Shown piece after piece: positions 44,001-52,600 of a stretch of DNA of 64,000 nt. The stretch is from Phaeobacter sp. 11ANDIMAR09 (GTDB lineage: Bacteria > Pseudomonadota > Alphaproteobacteria > Rhodobacterales > Rhodobacteraceae), in the NCBI RefSeq assembly GCF_001294455.1, contig NZ_LIKT01000006.1:1-64000 (forward strand). Direction: 5' to 3'. A program made the translations under genes and the position numbers. Under the pieces are notes generated by a model that searched no databases, was not told the origin of the DNA, and worked only from the letters and a program-made list of their open reading frames with translations. Each line of letters opens with the position of its first letter. Position 1 is the stretch's first letter.

Positions 44001-44605
44001 GCGTAGTGCACCGCCACCAGCGAGGTTGAGCAGGCGGTTTGGATATTGACCGACGGGCCTTTGAGATCAAAGACATGGCTGACGCGGGTGGTGAGGAAGT
44101 CCTTGTCGTTACCAGTGTGGCGCAGCAGGAACATGCCGACCTCATCCACCAGACCAGGGTTCGAGCAGATATTGAAATAGAAATAGCTGCCCATGCCGCA
44201 GCCGGCATAGACCCCGATGGGATCTTTCATGCTCTCAGGCGGATGGGCGGCATTTTCCATCGCGCCCCAGGCCACTTCCAGAAACTTGCGGTGTTGTGGG
44301 TCGAGGATGGCGGCCTCTTTGGGGCTGAAACCAAAGAATTCGGCGTCAAAATCGGCAAAGCCGTCGAGCAGGGCGGCATGGGGCACATAGTTGGGATCAG
44401 CCAGGGTGGCAGCAGAAACGCCGGCCTCGAGCAGGGCCTCGCGCTCGAGCGGCACGATGGATTCAATGCCCGCACGCAGGTTGTTCCAATAGGTTTCGAC
44501 CCCTTCGGCACCGGGCACATTGACCGACATGCCAACAATGGCGATATCCCCAGAGTACTGGGGAGAGACGGACCGCTGATCTGCTGTCTTTGCCACGAAA
44601 AACAC
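38090..44605 (-). CDS. Type I polyketide synthase: KS-AT-KR-DH-carrier-TE
   Basis: A 2171-residue single-module PKS. KS, residues 18-445: Cys192 (TACSTSL), His328 (CHGTGT), His368 (KTNIGHLD). AT, about 545-850: Ser641 (VGHSMGE), His740 (AAHSRML; neither a clear HAFH nor YASH motif, so malonyl versus methylmalonyl is undecided). Structural/KR region, about 940-1390: TGGYGGIG (1185-1192), Ser/Tyr/Asn at about 1334/1346/1350, with IDD, suggesting a B-type ketoreductase. DH-like hotdog, about 1405-1680: His1433, with LVPGTG nearby, and a possible Asp1600 (HPGLMD). Carrier serine Ser1818 in LGGHSLI, a PCP-like form. TE, about 1890-2145: Ser1966 (GGFSGGG), Asp1993, His2124. KR before DH departs from the usual DH-KR order. 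It leads the operon. Confidence 0.93.
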   Translation of the reverse strand: MFFVAKTADQRSVSPQYSGDIAIVGMSVNVPGAEGVETYWNNLRAGIESIVPLEREALLEAGVSAATLADPNYVPHAALLDGFADFDAEFFGFSPKEAAILDPQHRKFLEVAWGAMENAAHPPESMKDPIGVYAGCGMGSYFYFNICSNPGLVDEVGMFLLRHTGNDKDFLTTRVSHVFDLKGPSVNIQTACSTSLVAVHYACKALRAGECGMALAGGVTIDMPQGRGYLYKENEILSPDGHCHAFDHRAQGTVFGSGAGAVALRRLEDAQADGDHIWAVIKGSAINNDGADKAGYLAPSVGGQATAIRQALEEADVSAETIDYVECHGTGTYLGDPIEVSALTEAYRDSTEETGYCRIGSVKTNIGHLDTAAGIAGLVKTSLGLKHREIPPSLSYEAPNPAIDFDSSPFKVNSQLTPWASHQGPRRAGINALGVGGTNAHAILEEAPARVASEESDFPFHVLCISGQSKAALEANSTALASYLEANPEVDLADVAYTLKQGRRGFAKRRCLVAETATEAAELLRAADLRQVFTHDHLGADPEVVFSFPGGGAQYAGMARDLYETEPVFADWMDRGLDHLQPQIDYDLRALWLPEEGAEAAANAKLQQPSVQLPLIMMVEYALAQLWISWGIRPAALVGHSMGENTAACLAGVLSFEDCIDLVLLRGRLFDTVPAGGMLSIALPLAEVEALIGDDLDIASVNGPSLTAVSGPQAALDQLSHDLGTRDIDHQRIQIDIAAHSRMLDGILAEYRAFLAGLTLAAPQIPVISNRSGHPLTDQEATSPDYWVGQLRNTVMFADCIETLAATPGRVFLEVGPGKALSALAQMCPSVQPGQVLSSLRHPDQDMMDDAYFFGVIGRLWACGVEADWDQIWGEAKRHRLPLPGYQFQRSRYFIAPGTPQLQEDAALPRRHDAISDWGYRPAWIPRLAECPLDLDTELKESPESWLLFADDCGLADATAQRLRAAGHGVAVVRPGDTYADLGEGNYILPPEQGRFGYGALLADLAESGALPSRIAHFWLVTGAQEQFRPGSSFFDRNIEMGFASLTALAQELGGLELEHPIHLSVFTTGAAQLSSEPLPYPEKAMIIGPAGVIPREFPQISCSTIDVELPKAPGFLATLRGAEPSDLTWRILEELLAEPGNTTVAWRGDKRFEKSWRSLSLPELAEGSGTDLPEIKRGGHYLITGGYGGIGLATAAHLMRHFEARVTLLSRSGLPARADWTRYLATHSPANQTAQRIRAVQEMEKIGTGAVLPLAADICNSAEMRAALDHAEAEFGSINGVIHGAGIIDDGAILAKTEAEIARVLAPKVTGLRVLHDLFPDGSLDLMVLFSSSSTVTRPAGQIDYIAANEYLNAYAAHRQGNQTHVVAVDWGVWADTGMAAEAMALRQGGAAPSKRTGCAQPLLQETGFDTFGNPIFATTLQADQSWLLNEHRTKSGTALVPGTGHIEWINEALCALDLGAPFEIKDLYFLRPLVVAQSTPREVVLRLQAKDQGYGFTAHGALPAGGYAQNAEADIILLPEANRPPALDLAAIQARCPQVEISSATAPLHSPQEAHLNFGPRWQVLRQTALGTDEGLAHLALPQAAQTDGCLLHPGLMDLATGWAISLAPGYDGSDLWVPLGYHSILVLAPLTAEIHSHMRLCPGATADSASFDVTLTDATGRVLVEISGFQMTRLAGGFDALPDQTSADHSAEALGLAASAPQQPLSEEERRLQLNLSNGIRAEEGPVALTRAMATGRAQVVVSSLDLPALIEQAAQATAQSTSAESQGFERPQLDTDYLAPSNPVEERLAELFQSLLGVSQVGVADSFFDLGGHSLIAVRLFAQIKRLYGQDLPLATLFEAPSVADLAQLLIQRGVSDGGDSPTTAQPDPETPAAHTHLVLLHPGANTEAAPFFVVAGMFGNVLNLRHLALELGGERPVYGLQARGLIGDDEPHISIAQAAQDYLAEIRQIQPQGPYLLGGFSGGGITAYEMAQQLQATGQETAALVLLDTPLPVRPALKPIDKALIKVQELRRKGPGYLLEWAKNRILWEVTKRRQLPAETGQAPAFNNRKIELAFRQAVESYALQPWNGPLTLMRPPLDRHWQVSGSNWVSSEREYVFADNDWTGWAPGLEVIEVPGDHDSMVLVPNVSTLAAALKPRLAVAPTPTAPQPAPQQDAQQPSYARAAE

Positions 44606-44875
44606 CGACCTTTACTCTCGGCAAACCTAAGATGCCTCCCCTGCCGGACTGCTCCACTATGCCGAAAAGCGGAGCCCGGTGCCCCAGGAGAGGCGATTGT
44701 CTATTGGGTGGTCAGGGGCGTAATCTCTGGCGGATCTGCTGGCCGTTGCCAGTTGTTCTGCCGGGCGGTTACGAATCCTTCTTACCCAAGGCGAAAATGG
44801 TTCTTCACTGCGGCAATGCTGTGAAGGCTTGATGTTGAAAACGGGTATAAAAGCGGAAACAATAAGGCATGGTTA
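44606..44875 (-). promoter_or_regulatory. Upstream region of the PKS/NRPS operon
   Basis: 270 nt between the Wzy-like gene and the PKS gene, both on the minus strand. It contains an inverted repeat (CTTCAC at 44803-44808, GTGAAG at 44821-44826) and an AT-rich patch at about 44826-44880 near the end of the Wzy-like gene. The inverted repeat could be an operator or part of a transcript end. No coding sequence was recognised. A separate promoter for the operon probably lies here, but I cannot name its boxes. Confidence 0.4.
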
Positions 44876-46339
44876 TCATATATGACGGGGTGGTTTCAGG
44901 GACAGGGATTGCGGCATCAGAACTTGCCTACCTTCAAAGAGCGCGCGAGGTTTTTCAAACAGGCCAGGATAGCGCAGCCGCTCAGCATAGCCCAGAACCG
45001 ACCCAACGCAGAGCCAGGTCATAGGCACCAGGGTATCATTGAGCATCATATCCACCATGGTCGCGGCCAGGATCAGCGCGATGGGCGTGGCATAGGGAGA
45101 GATATCTTTGGCGCCACGGCGGTGGATCTCGATGCCCAATAGGAAAATGGACAGCGAAAGCAGGCCCATCTCGGCCAAATAGCCCAGCCAGCCCAGGGTG
45201 CCAAAGACCAGGATCCAATGGCCATCCGGGATCGATAGAATGGCGCCGGTTTCCAATTCGCGCACCAGATTACGGCCCCAGCCGCCCCAGCCAAACCAGG
45301 GCTTTTCAGCGGCGCGGTCCAGCATCATCGCCTCATTGTCAAAACGATAACCTAGGGATTGGGCCCGCTCGGCGCTGATGGCCTCGGCCTGGGCCAGGAT
45401 AGCCTCGGTAGGGATCAGGCCCAAATTGCGCAGCATCGGATAGGTGATGGCCAGGGCTGCCAGCGCCATGGCAACCCGGATCTGCCAGCGCGGCGAGGCC
45501 AGGGCCACCAGCGGCACAAAGCTCAAGCCATAGGCCAACGAGGCGAAACTCTTGCACAAAACCAACACAACAAAGAGATATGTTGAGGCCAGGGCGAAGT
45601 TCAGTCGCCTCTTGGCTTGAGCCGCCCGCGCCAGTGCCGTGGTGGCCAGAAGCGCCGAGAGCATAAACAGGGCCAGCCAGAGCGAATGCGGCATAAAGAC
45701 AATCGGGCGAAAGCCCCCCTGACGCATGGTCTGGGAGAAATCATGCTGGAAAAACCCATAGATGGTGGTGTTGATCTGTGGGCTGAACCGGATCTCGATC
45801 AGCGAGGGAATCGAATAAGCAAGCCCGGCGATGCAGAAGGCCAGCAGCAGTTCCCGTTGCCCTTCGGGCGAAGAGAGATAACGCCGCGCCAGCAAAAAGG
45901 GCATCAGGATGATCACCTGATTGATCATCACCGAGCCAAGGTCGCGCCAGCGCAGCCCGGGCAGCATATCGATGATAAAGACAATCGGATCGGCATCGGC
46001 CAGCACCTCAAAGATCACCGGGTCTCCATTGGTCATCACCGTTGGAATGACCGCAAAGGCAAACAGGATCGTGAGGAGGCGGGCCAGCGGATGGCGCGGC
46101 AACAGTGGGACCTTCTTGCGCATCAGGCCCACGCAAAGCACAAAGGCCATGATCGAGGGTATGGTGAATTTGTCCATATCCGGCACCAGTGGCAGATCGA
46201 ATTCGGCCACAGGCGGCAACACCATATAGCCTGCAAGAATGCACCACAAAATCGCCCGTTCCAGCGGTAGACGCCGGAACAGCACCAGGCTGACCAAAGG
46301 CCAGAGCAGCAGCATCAGATAGGCGAGCGCGTTGGGCAT
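44876..46339 (-). CDS. Wzy/WaaL-like O-antigen polymerase or ligase
   Basis: A 487-residue inner-membrane protein with about 11-12 helices, beginning MPNALAYLMLLLWPLVSLVL. A large periplasmic loop contains LGYRFDNEAMMLDRAAEKPW, then FGWGGWGRNLVRELETG, which resembles the Wzy_C/O-antigen ligase loop with its W-G-x-G pattern. It would polymerise repeat units or attach them to an acceptor on the periplasmic side. The start at 46339 is where the first membrane helix begins; an upstream in-frame start at 46483 would add 48 residues with no membrane character. It lies 270 nt before the PKS gene on the same strand. Confidence 0.82.
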   Translation of the reverse strand: MPNALAYLMLLLWPLVSLVLFRRLPLERAILWCILAGYMVLPPVAEFDLPLVPDMDKFTIPSIMAFVLCVGLMRKKVPLLPRHPLARLLTILFAFAVIPTVMTNGDPVIFEVLADADPIVFIIDMLPGLRWRDLGSVMINQVIILMPFLLARRYLSSPEGQRELLLAFCIAGLAYSIPSLIEIRFSPQINTTIYGFFQHDFSQTMRQGGFRPIVFMPHSLWLALFMLSALLATTALARAAQAKRRLNFALASTYLFVVLVLCKSFASLAYGLSFVPLVALASPRWQIRVAMALAALAITYPMLRNLGLIPTEAILAQAEAISAERAQSLGYRFDNEAMMLDRAAEKPWFGWGGWGRNLVRELETGAILSIPDGHWILVFGTLGWLGYLAEMGLLSLSIFLLGIEIHRRGAKDISPYATPIALILAATMVDMMLNDTLVPMTWLCVGSVLGYAERLRYPGLFEKPRALFEGRQVLMPQSLSLKPPRHI

Positions 46340-46633
46340 GAGGCTGGGTCTAATCTCCAATTGAGGCAGCGCGATGGGTATTTGTTGTCGGGCTGGTGGC
46401 GCTGTGGTGACCGGGAAAGGCGACTGTGACCCCAGAATAAAACACCTGCGCGGGACTGTCGCGGTGAATTCCGCGCGAAACATATCCTGAAGGATAGGGG
46501 GAAAGGCGCAAAAGGCTAGATTCAGCCGGTTCTGATTGAGGAGCTTGAGCCGTAGCCTTTTGCGGGGTATTTGCGCAGTGCTGCCAGATAAAGGCTGATC
46601 TCGAATTTAGGGGAGCAGCGCAGAGGTGAACCA

Positions 46634-47383
46634 GTGATTTTTGACTTTCAGGACAAACGTATAACGGTGAATGTGCCGACGCGGGCTGCGTTGGAAGCGG
46701 AGGTTCTGCGCCGCTTTTCTGCAGGCGAAGGCTTTGCCCTGGCGACGGTGAACCTGGATCATCTGGTCAAGCTGGCCGAGTCGCAGGAGTTTCTGGAGGC
46801 CTATCTGGGGCAGGATCTGGTGGTTGCGGATGGGCGGCCAATTGTCTGGCTGTCGCAGCTGGCCAGACGACCGGTTGAACTGATGCCGGGGTCCGACATG
46901 GTGCTGCCGCTTTGTCGTCTTGCTGCTGCTGCTGGGGTGCCTGTTGCTCTGGTGGGCAGCACCGATCAGGCCCTGACGGATGCCAAATCACATCTGGAAG
47001 GGCAGGTGCCGGGATTAGATCTGGCCTGGTGTCATGCGCCTTCGGGGGTGTTCGACCCCCAGAGCACAGAGGCGGGTGACATTCTCAAAGAGTTGAACAG
47101 TCGGGGCATTCGGCTGTGTTTCCTGGCTCTGGGCGCCCCCAAGCAGGAGAGCCTGGCGCATCGGGGTCGTCAGGACGCCCCTTTGGTTGGATTCGCCTCA
47201 ATCGGGGCCGGGCTCGATTTTCTGGGCGGGCATCAAACGCGCGCGCCTCTCTGGGTGCGCCGGATCGCCATGGAATGGCTGTGGCGGGCACTCAGCAGCC
47301 CGGCGCGATTGGTGCCACGCTATGCCAAGTGTTTCGCCATTTTGCCTGGGCAGATCTGGAAAGCCCTGCGCAACCGCCTCTAA
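46634..47383 (+). CDS. WecG/TagA/CpsF-family glycosyltransferase
   Basis: A 249-residue GT26-type transferase. Family motifs are ATVNLDHLVKLAESQEFLEA (about residues 37-56), VVADGRPIVWLSQL (about 62-75), the catalytic-loop region PVELMPGSDMVLPL (about 79-92), LCFLALGAPKQESLA (about 160-174) and VGFASIGAGLDFLGG (about 184-198). It transfers a sugar such as ManNAc to a lipid-linked precursor. The start is GTG, with AGAGG 7 nt upstream. It is divergent from the Wzy-like gene across a 294-nt gap in which no gene was seen. Confidence 0.92.
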   Translation: MIFDFQDKRITVNVPTRAALEAEVLRRFSAGEGFALATVNLDHLVKLAESQEFLEAYLGQDLVVADGRPIVWLSQLARRPVELMPGSDMVLPLCRLAAAAGVPVALVGSTDQALTDAKSHLEGQVPGLDLAWCHAPSGVFDPQSTEAGDILKELNSRGIRLCFLALGAPKQESLAHRGRQDAPLVGFASIGAGLDFLGGHQTRAPLWVRRIAMEWLWRALSSPARLVPRYAKCFAILPGQIWKALRNRL

Positions 47384-47432
47384 TACTGGTCTGGAAGCCA
47401 GATCAGTCCCTTTGCCCGGGGGCGCAACGGGG

Positions 47433-48398
47433 CTATTTATACTCTAGGATCTTGCGGTTCCGGCCCCGCAGGCGGTTCCACCAGTATTCGGCAACTCCCG
47501 CGCATTCGGCAAACTTGCCCAGCAGGGAAAACCCGGCGGGCAGGGCCCCAAGCCGCGAAGTGAGCCGCAGCCATTGCAGCGGATAGATCCCTGCGGTCAG
47601 CAGCATCCAGGGGGAAATCACAAAGGCCGACAGCAGGATTGCCAAGGGGAAGATGCCGCCCCAGAGGAGCGCTCGCCGGGTCTCGGTGACCCAGTGTCGT
47701 TCTGGCGGGGCGCCGTGCAAGGCCGCCCCTTGGGCAAAAGCATAGCCCGCACGTCGACTGCGTTTCCACCATTGGCCAAATCGCGTCATCTGGGCGTCAT
47801 GCATTGTCATTTCAGCCTGCAGCCGCCAGATCTTCCAACCCCTGTGACGCAGACGTAGACACATCTCAGGCTCTTCGCCTGCGATCAGATCGGCGCGATA
47901 GCCGCCGACCGCGCGCAGGGCCTCTAGCCGCATCAAGGCGTCGCCGCCACAGGCCTTGGCCTCGCCTACTGGCGTGTCCCATTCCGCATCGCACAGCTGG
48001 TTGTAGATCGACGCTTCGGGACAGCGCTCGCGGCGCCGCCCGCAGACCACCGCCACTTCCGGGTGTTGCTGCAGGAATGCGGTGGCCTGGGAAATCCAAT
48101 TGGCGTCTACCTCGCAATCGCCATCGACCAGCTGTACATAGCCCTCCTGCTGCGCCAGCAGCGCCAGCCCGGCATTGCGGGCGCGGGCGGCGGTAAAGGG
48201 CAGAGACATATCAAGATCAACCACCTCGACCCCCATCGCGCGGGCGGCCTCGGCTGACCCATCGCTGGAGCCACTGTCCACATAGATCAGCCGGCTGACC
48301 TGGGCTTGCAACGAGGTGAGGCAGGCGAGCAGCCGAGCGCCTTCGTTGCGGCCAATCACAACCGCGCTGAGAGCAGGGGCAGGGGGCGCGTCAGTCAT
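47433..48398 (-). CDS. GT2-family glycosyltransferase
   Basis: A 321-residue GT-A glycosyltransferase: LSAVVIGRNEGARLLACL, IYVDSGSSDGSAEAARAMGV, VQLVDGDCEVDANWI (DXD region), ALRAVGGYRADLIAGEEPEM (acceptor-loop ED motif), then two carboxyl membrane segments (FPLAILLSAFVISPWMLLTA). It overlaps the upstream glycosyltransferase gene by 8 nt. It probably adds a sugar of the same exopolysaccharide. It is convergent with the WecG-family gene, with a small hairpin (CTGGTCTGG/CCAGATCAG, one mismatch) in the 49-nt gap. Confidence 0.9.
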   Translation of the reverse strand: MTDAPPAPALSAVVIGRNEGARLLACLTSLQAQVSRLIYVDSGSSDGSAEAARAMGVEVVDLDMSLPFTAARARNAGLALLAQQEGYVQLVDGDCEVDANWISQATAFLQQHPEVAVVCGRRRERCPEASIYNQLCDAEWDTPVGEAKACGGDALMRLEALRAVGGYRADLIAGEEPEMCLRLRHRGWKIWRLQAEMTMHDAQMTRFGQWWKRSRRAGYAFAQGAALHGAPPERHWVTETRRALLWGGIFPLAILLSAFVISPWMLLTAGIYPLQWLRLTSRLGALPAGFSLLGKFAECAGVAEYWWNRLRGRNRKILEYK

Positions 48399-49458
48399 TC
48401 AACACCTCGCTTTTGCGCTGCACCAGATCGGCGGAGTAAGCTGCATCTGTCTGCAAAAATCCTTGAGATTGTAGCGCAGTAATTCCGGGGTAGCGCTGTG
48501 CAGTGGGAGACCAGAGGCTCAGGTCTGGGGTTTGTGCCAGAACCGAGAGACGCTGGCGGTCCTCGCCATGGCTGATTGATCCCTCTGCCACCGAAGCCTG
48601 GTCGCGCGCCAAGGCATCATTGGCGAATTTGTAATGTTTGATCAGGGCCGTCATTGGCGCGATGCGGATCCCGGTCGAGGCATGGGGATGCAGCGCCGGT
48701 TCGACATCGGGTCCGACAAAGACCAACGGATGTTTGGTCAGGCAGCAGTTCTCGCCAAAGACCTTGCCGCGGATGCCGCCAAACAGCACCTTTGGCTCTG
48801 GAGCAGTGGTCTGGTTCTGGCGCAGGAAATAGCCCAGCCCTGATCCCGGGCTTTGGTAGTCATGCGCCGTGACGCTGCTGATATCGCAGTAATCGAACTG
48901 CAACAGTGATTGAGCATAAGAGAGCGTGGCGACCTCGCGCAGGGGGGGCTTGGGGAACATCTCCAGCATTTGCGCCACCACGCCAGTGTAGCCCCGCCTG
49001 GTGAGAAATGCGGTCAGCCCCGCCAGCCCAATTTCGGTACTGCCTTCAAAATCAAAGATCTCGTCCATATCGGTGATGAGGCACCAACGATCCGTGGCAA
49101 AGCGTTTGGCGGCATAGTTGCGAAAGCTGTTTTCAAATGCGCCCCAGGGCAGGGTTGACTGCAGCAGGCTGACATCCGGCTCTTGGCGCAGCCTCTCCAG
49201 GGTATCATCCTGCGAGCCATTGTCGAAAAAGACAAAATGCGCCACCCCAAGGCGGCGGTAATGGTCAAAGAAGGCCTCGAGATAATAGGCGCCATCGCGT
49301 ACCAGAGCGATCAGAACCACTTCATCCGATGCGGCGATGCGCTGCTTTGGCCCATGGAGGTGACGCAACGAGGCCTTGAACCGGCCATGATGCCACGCAA
49401 CGCTCATCCGTTTGCGGAGGCGCGCGGCAAAAGAAGTTTGTGGCAAAGGATCACTCAT
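48391..49458 (-). CDS. GT2-like glycosyltransferase (Glyco_tranf_2_4 type)
   Basis: Up to 376 residues; the start is unsettled. Key segments are EVVLIALVRDGAYYLEAFFD, HYRRLGVAHFVFFDNGSQDD and WCLITDMDEIFDFEG, where the DMDE is the DXD metal site. A carboxyl region with CCLTKHPLVFVGPDVEPALHPHASTG probably shapes the acceptor site. This layout is common in cell-surface polysaccharide loci. ATG 49458 is used here because the extension to GTG 49521 reads like non-coding sequence; the GTG does have an AGG 8 nt upstream. It is the outermost gene of the polysaccharide locus. Confidence 0.85.
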   Translation of the reverse strand: MSDPLPQTSFAARLRKRMSVAWHHGRFKASLRHLHGPKQRIAASDEVVLIALVRDGAYYLEAFFDHYRRLGVAHFVFFDNGSQDDTLERLRQEPDVSLLQSTLPWGAFENSFRNYAAKRFATDRWCLITDMDEIFDFEGSTEIGLAGLTAFLTRRGYTGVVAQMLEMFPKPPLREVATLSYAQSLLQFDYCDISSVTAHDYQSPGSGLGYFLRQNQTTAPEPKVLFGGIRGKVFGENCCLTKHPLVFVGPDVEPALHPHASTGIRIAPMTALIKHYKFANDALARDQASVAEGSISHGEDRQRLSVLAQTPDLSLWSPTAQRYPGITALQSQGFLQTDAAYSADLVQRKSEVLND

Positions 49459-49604
49459 GCGGTCTGTCCAGCTCTGGGGCTCATGCTCAGGATAAGCCGC
49501 TGCTCCGATTTGGAAAAGCACTTGCTGACCTAAACAGGACTTGTGTCGAAATTGCGCCGCAGGATTGATTTGCTGATGACCCTTGCCGGGCAGGGCCTGC
49601 GGTA

Positions 49605-52600
49605 TTAGTAGTCGCGCTTGAAAAATAGCCCAAACCCGCTTTCGCCCTCGCTGTCGACGGTACCGGTCACGGTGACTGAATCGCTCAGGTCGACATTGAT
49701 GCTCAGCTCGCTGTCGCCCCGCGTGTTGACGTTGAAATCGGTATAGGCCTTTTCGCCAATATAGCCGCCCAGCCCCAAAAGGCCCGAACCAATACTGTCG
49801 AGGCCGATTTCCGCGTTGTCGGCTCCGGTTGCTTCGCGCAGGCGGTTTTGCCCGCTGAGGCTATTGCCGCTGAGATCCAGCGCGGATTTGGCCAGCCGCG
49901 CCAGGGCAAGCGGTGACAGATCGTCCAGATTGTCGCCAAAGAGCAAGAGCGCCAGAGCCTCTTCGCTGGGACGGGGCGGATCCGATGTCACCTTGATCTG
50001 CGGCGCATCCACCGTACCGTCGATTTCCAGCGTGGCTGTGCCGTTTGCAGTGCTGGCAGAAGAGCGGAACTCCAGATTTGGCTTGAGGTCCCCCAGCAGG
50101 GTGATGCGGCCTTCGTCCAGCTCCAGTCGCCGCCCAAGGATGTCAAAGGTGCCACGTTTGAGGCTGATCTGGCCAGAGGGCGCCAAGGCCGAAGTGCTGC
50201 CGCGCAGATGGATGCGCCCGCCCAACTCGGCATTCAGCCCGCGCCCGCGCGCATAGATGCGGTTGGGGGCATCAATGATCAGATCGAGGTCGATATTGGT
50301 CTTGGAACCACTGCTGCTGCCGGTCTGGATCAACCCGGCACGGGCCCGCGTTTGTCGCGCTTGGGGCGGCTCGCCAATGTGGCGGATCGGCGGGATGGGC
50401 GCGGCAGAAATGGCCCCCCCGGCGGTGTTCAGATTGATATTGCTCTCCCCGACATCAATGCGCCCGCTCAGCTGGCTGTTGCCCGCCAGTGGTCCCGCCA
50501 GAGTGAGATCGCCGTTCAATCGAGTTTCATAGCTCAGATGATCGGTGAGGGTGACATCCGAGATGCCAATCCTGAGGGTCCCGTCAAAGGGCGGCGCCAG
50601 CGCAACCGGTCCGGTAAGGCGCAGCAGCCCACCATCGCGCGGGCGGGCAGAGACTTGAAGCTGCGCCCGGGCCTGCTGCAGCGTAATGGCAGCGGTGATA
50701 TCGTCAATCCGCTGGGCCGCCGCCGGAAGCGCCATGGAGGCGCCCTGGGTGGTGATCTGACCGCTCAGGGACTCCAGGGATGGGGGGCCTTTTAGCGCGA
50801 GATCAAACTTCGCAGTGCCTTGCAGCAGGTTTGGGGTGATAAAGGGGTTGGCCCCTTCCAGCCGTGCCTGCCCCTTGGCCGCGATATCGGCCAGACCGCT
50901 GGTCTCGTTAAAACTGCCCGACAGTTTGGCCTCGGCTCCCGATGGGGCCTTGGCATCGCTGCGGATCTGCCACACCCTGTCGCGCCGCTGCGCCACACCG
51001 CTGGCAATCAGTTGGCCCGGCAGTTCCGGTACAAAGCGCTGCATCTCTGCGAGTGCTGCGTCAAATTTGATATCCGCCGCCCCGTCTAGGCGGGCGCTGC
51101 CATTGATCCGCGCAAAAGAGGCATGCGGCCCCTTGAGCTCCAGGGCCCCGGTGAGACTCTCCCCAGACCGGCTCAGATCGCCCTCGAGGCTGAGCGCGCC
51201 AGAGACCTGGGGCACCAGCGGGTTCAGGTCCTCGAGCCGTGCCTGCAGGCTCAAGACGCCGCTTTGGCTGTTTAGATTGCCGTGGGCTGTGGCCGAGATC
51301 TGACCGCCGAGCAGTTTGAAATCTTCGATCTCCAGACCCGTGGCGCCACGCCCGCCGGTAAAGGTGAGCGCCAGATTGCCCTTTGTCAGTTGGTCAAGGC
51401 TCTCAATTCCGGTTGTAACCCCCTGTCCCTGCAGCGCCAGATCGGCATCAAAGGCACCGGAGAGTGGGGTGAAAGAGCCTTTGACCTGGCTTTGCAGCGC
51501 TCCCGACAGGGGCAACCCTGCCAATGCCGAGAATCGCTCCAGGTTTCCGGCTCCGATGCGCAGGTTTGCAACGATCTGCAGGCCCTGCTCTAGGCCCGCA
51601 AAGCCCAGGTCTCCGCTGGCCTGGTAGTCAGCGCCCTGCACCAGCAGATCCGTCAGCTCGATGGCCGAGGCACCACCGGTGGTGATGGCGCTGCGCAACG
51701 AGACTGCATCGCCCATCGCCTCTGCCAGAGCCGGATCGCGCAGCTTCACGCCCTGCAGTTTTGCAGTTACACGCCCGTCGAGTTGCGGCTCTCCGGTGAC
51801 TACTGGTGTCAGCAGCCCATCGGCGGTGATAACCCCGGCGTCGATCAGCGCCTCTGCGTGGCTGAGCTGGTTGAGCTCGGCTGTAATCGACCAGGGCCCC
51901 TCAGCAGTTTTCCGGGCCTGAAGCTGGGCTGCAGCAAGCGTGGTATCGGCACCGGGAAGCGGCAGGATCACTGCGGCATGGCCCTCAGGCGGGGCAATCG
52001 CTGCGCGAATATTTGCGGTGTCCAGCTGGCCGGATGGGGCCAAGGCCAGGGCTCCGGTCAGGCGCAGAGCCTGGCTGCGCAGGGCAAAACTGTCCAGCAC
52101 CACGCCGCCTGCGTCGCTGGTGCTGCCGCGCAGGGTCAGTTTCAGATCGGGGCCAAAGAAGGGGCGATAATCTGGCAAGAGCAAGACATCGATATCACCG
52201 CCAAGATCAGCGGAGAACCGGAGACCCGCCCCCAAACCCGCATCGCCCGCCTCTGTTTCGCCGGCCTCTGTTTCGGGTGTGGCGGGCTCCGGGATGGCGG
52301 CCAGTTCGACGGTTCCTGCCAGCCGGGGGCTGTCGTTAGAGGCCAGGCCAATCTGCGCGGTGAAATCCTCGACCTGGCCCGTGCCGGCCGCCGTCAGCTG
52401 CAGGCTCGGGGCACCGGGCAGGGCCAGGGCGGTGGAAATCAACCCGCCTGCGGCCTCCTGCAGGGCCAGATCCAGAGTGATCTGGCGGCTGTCGTTGGCA
52501 TATCCGGCCACCAGTTTCAGCCGGTCACCGGGTTTGTCGAGCCGATTCACTTCTAGGTTGGTGGCCAAGCTACCTTCGGCCAGTTCCAGCTCGCCCTGCA

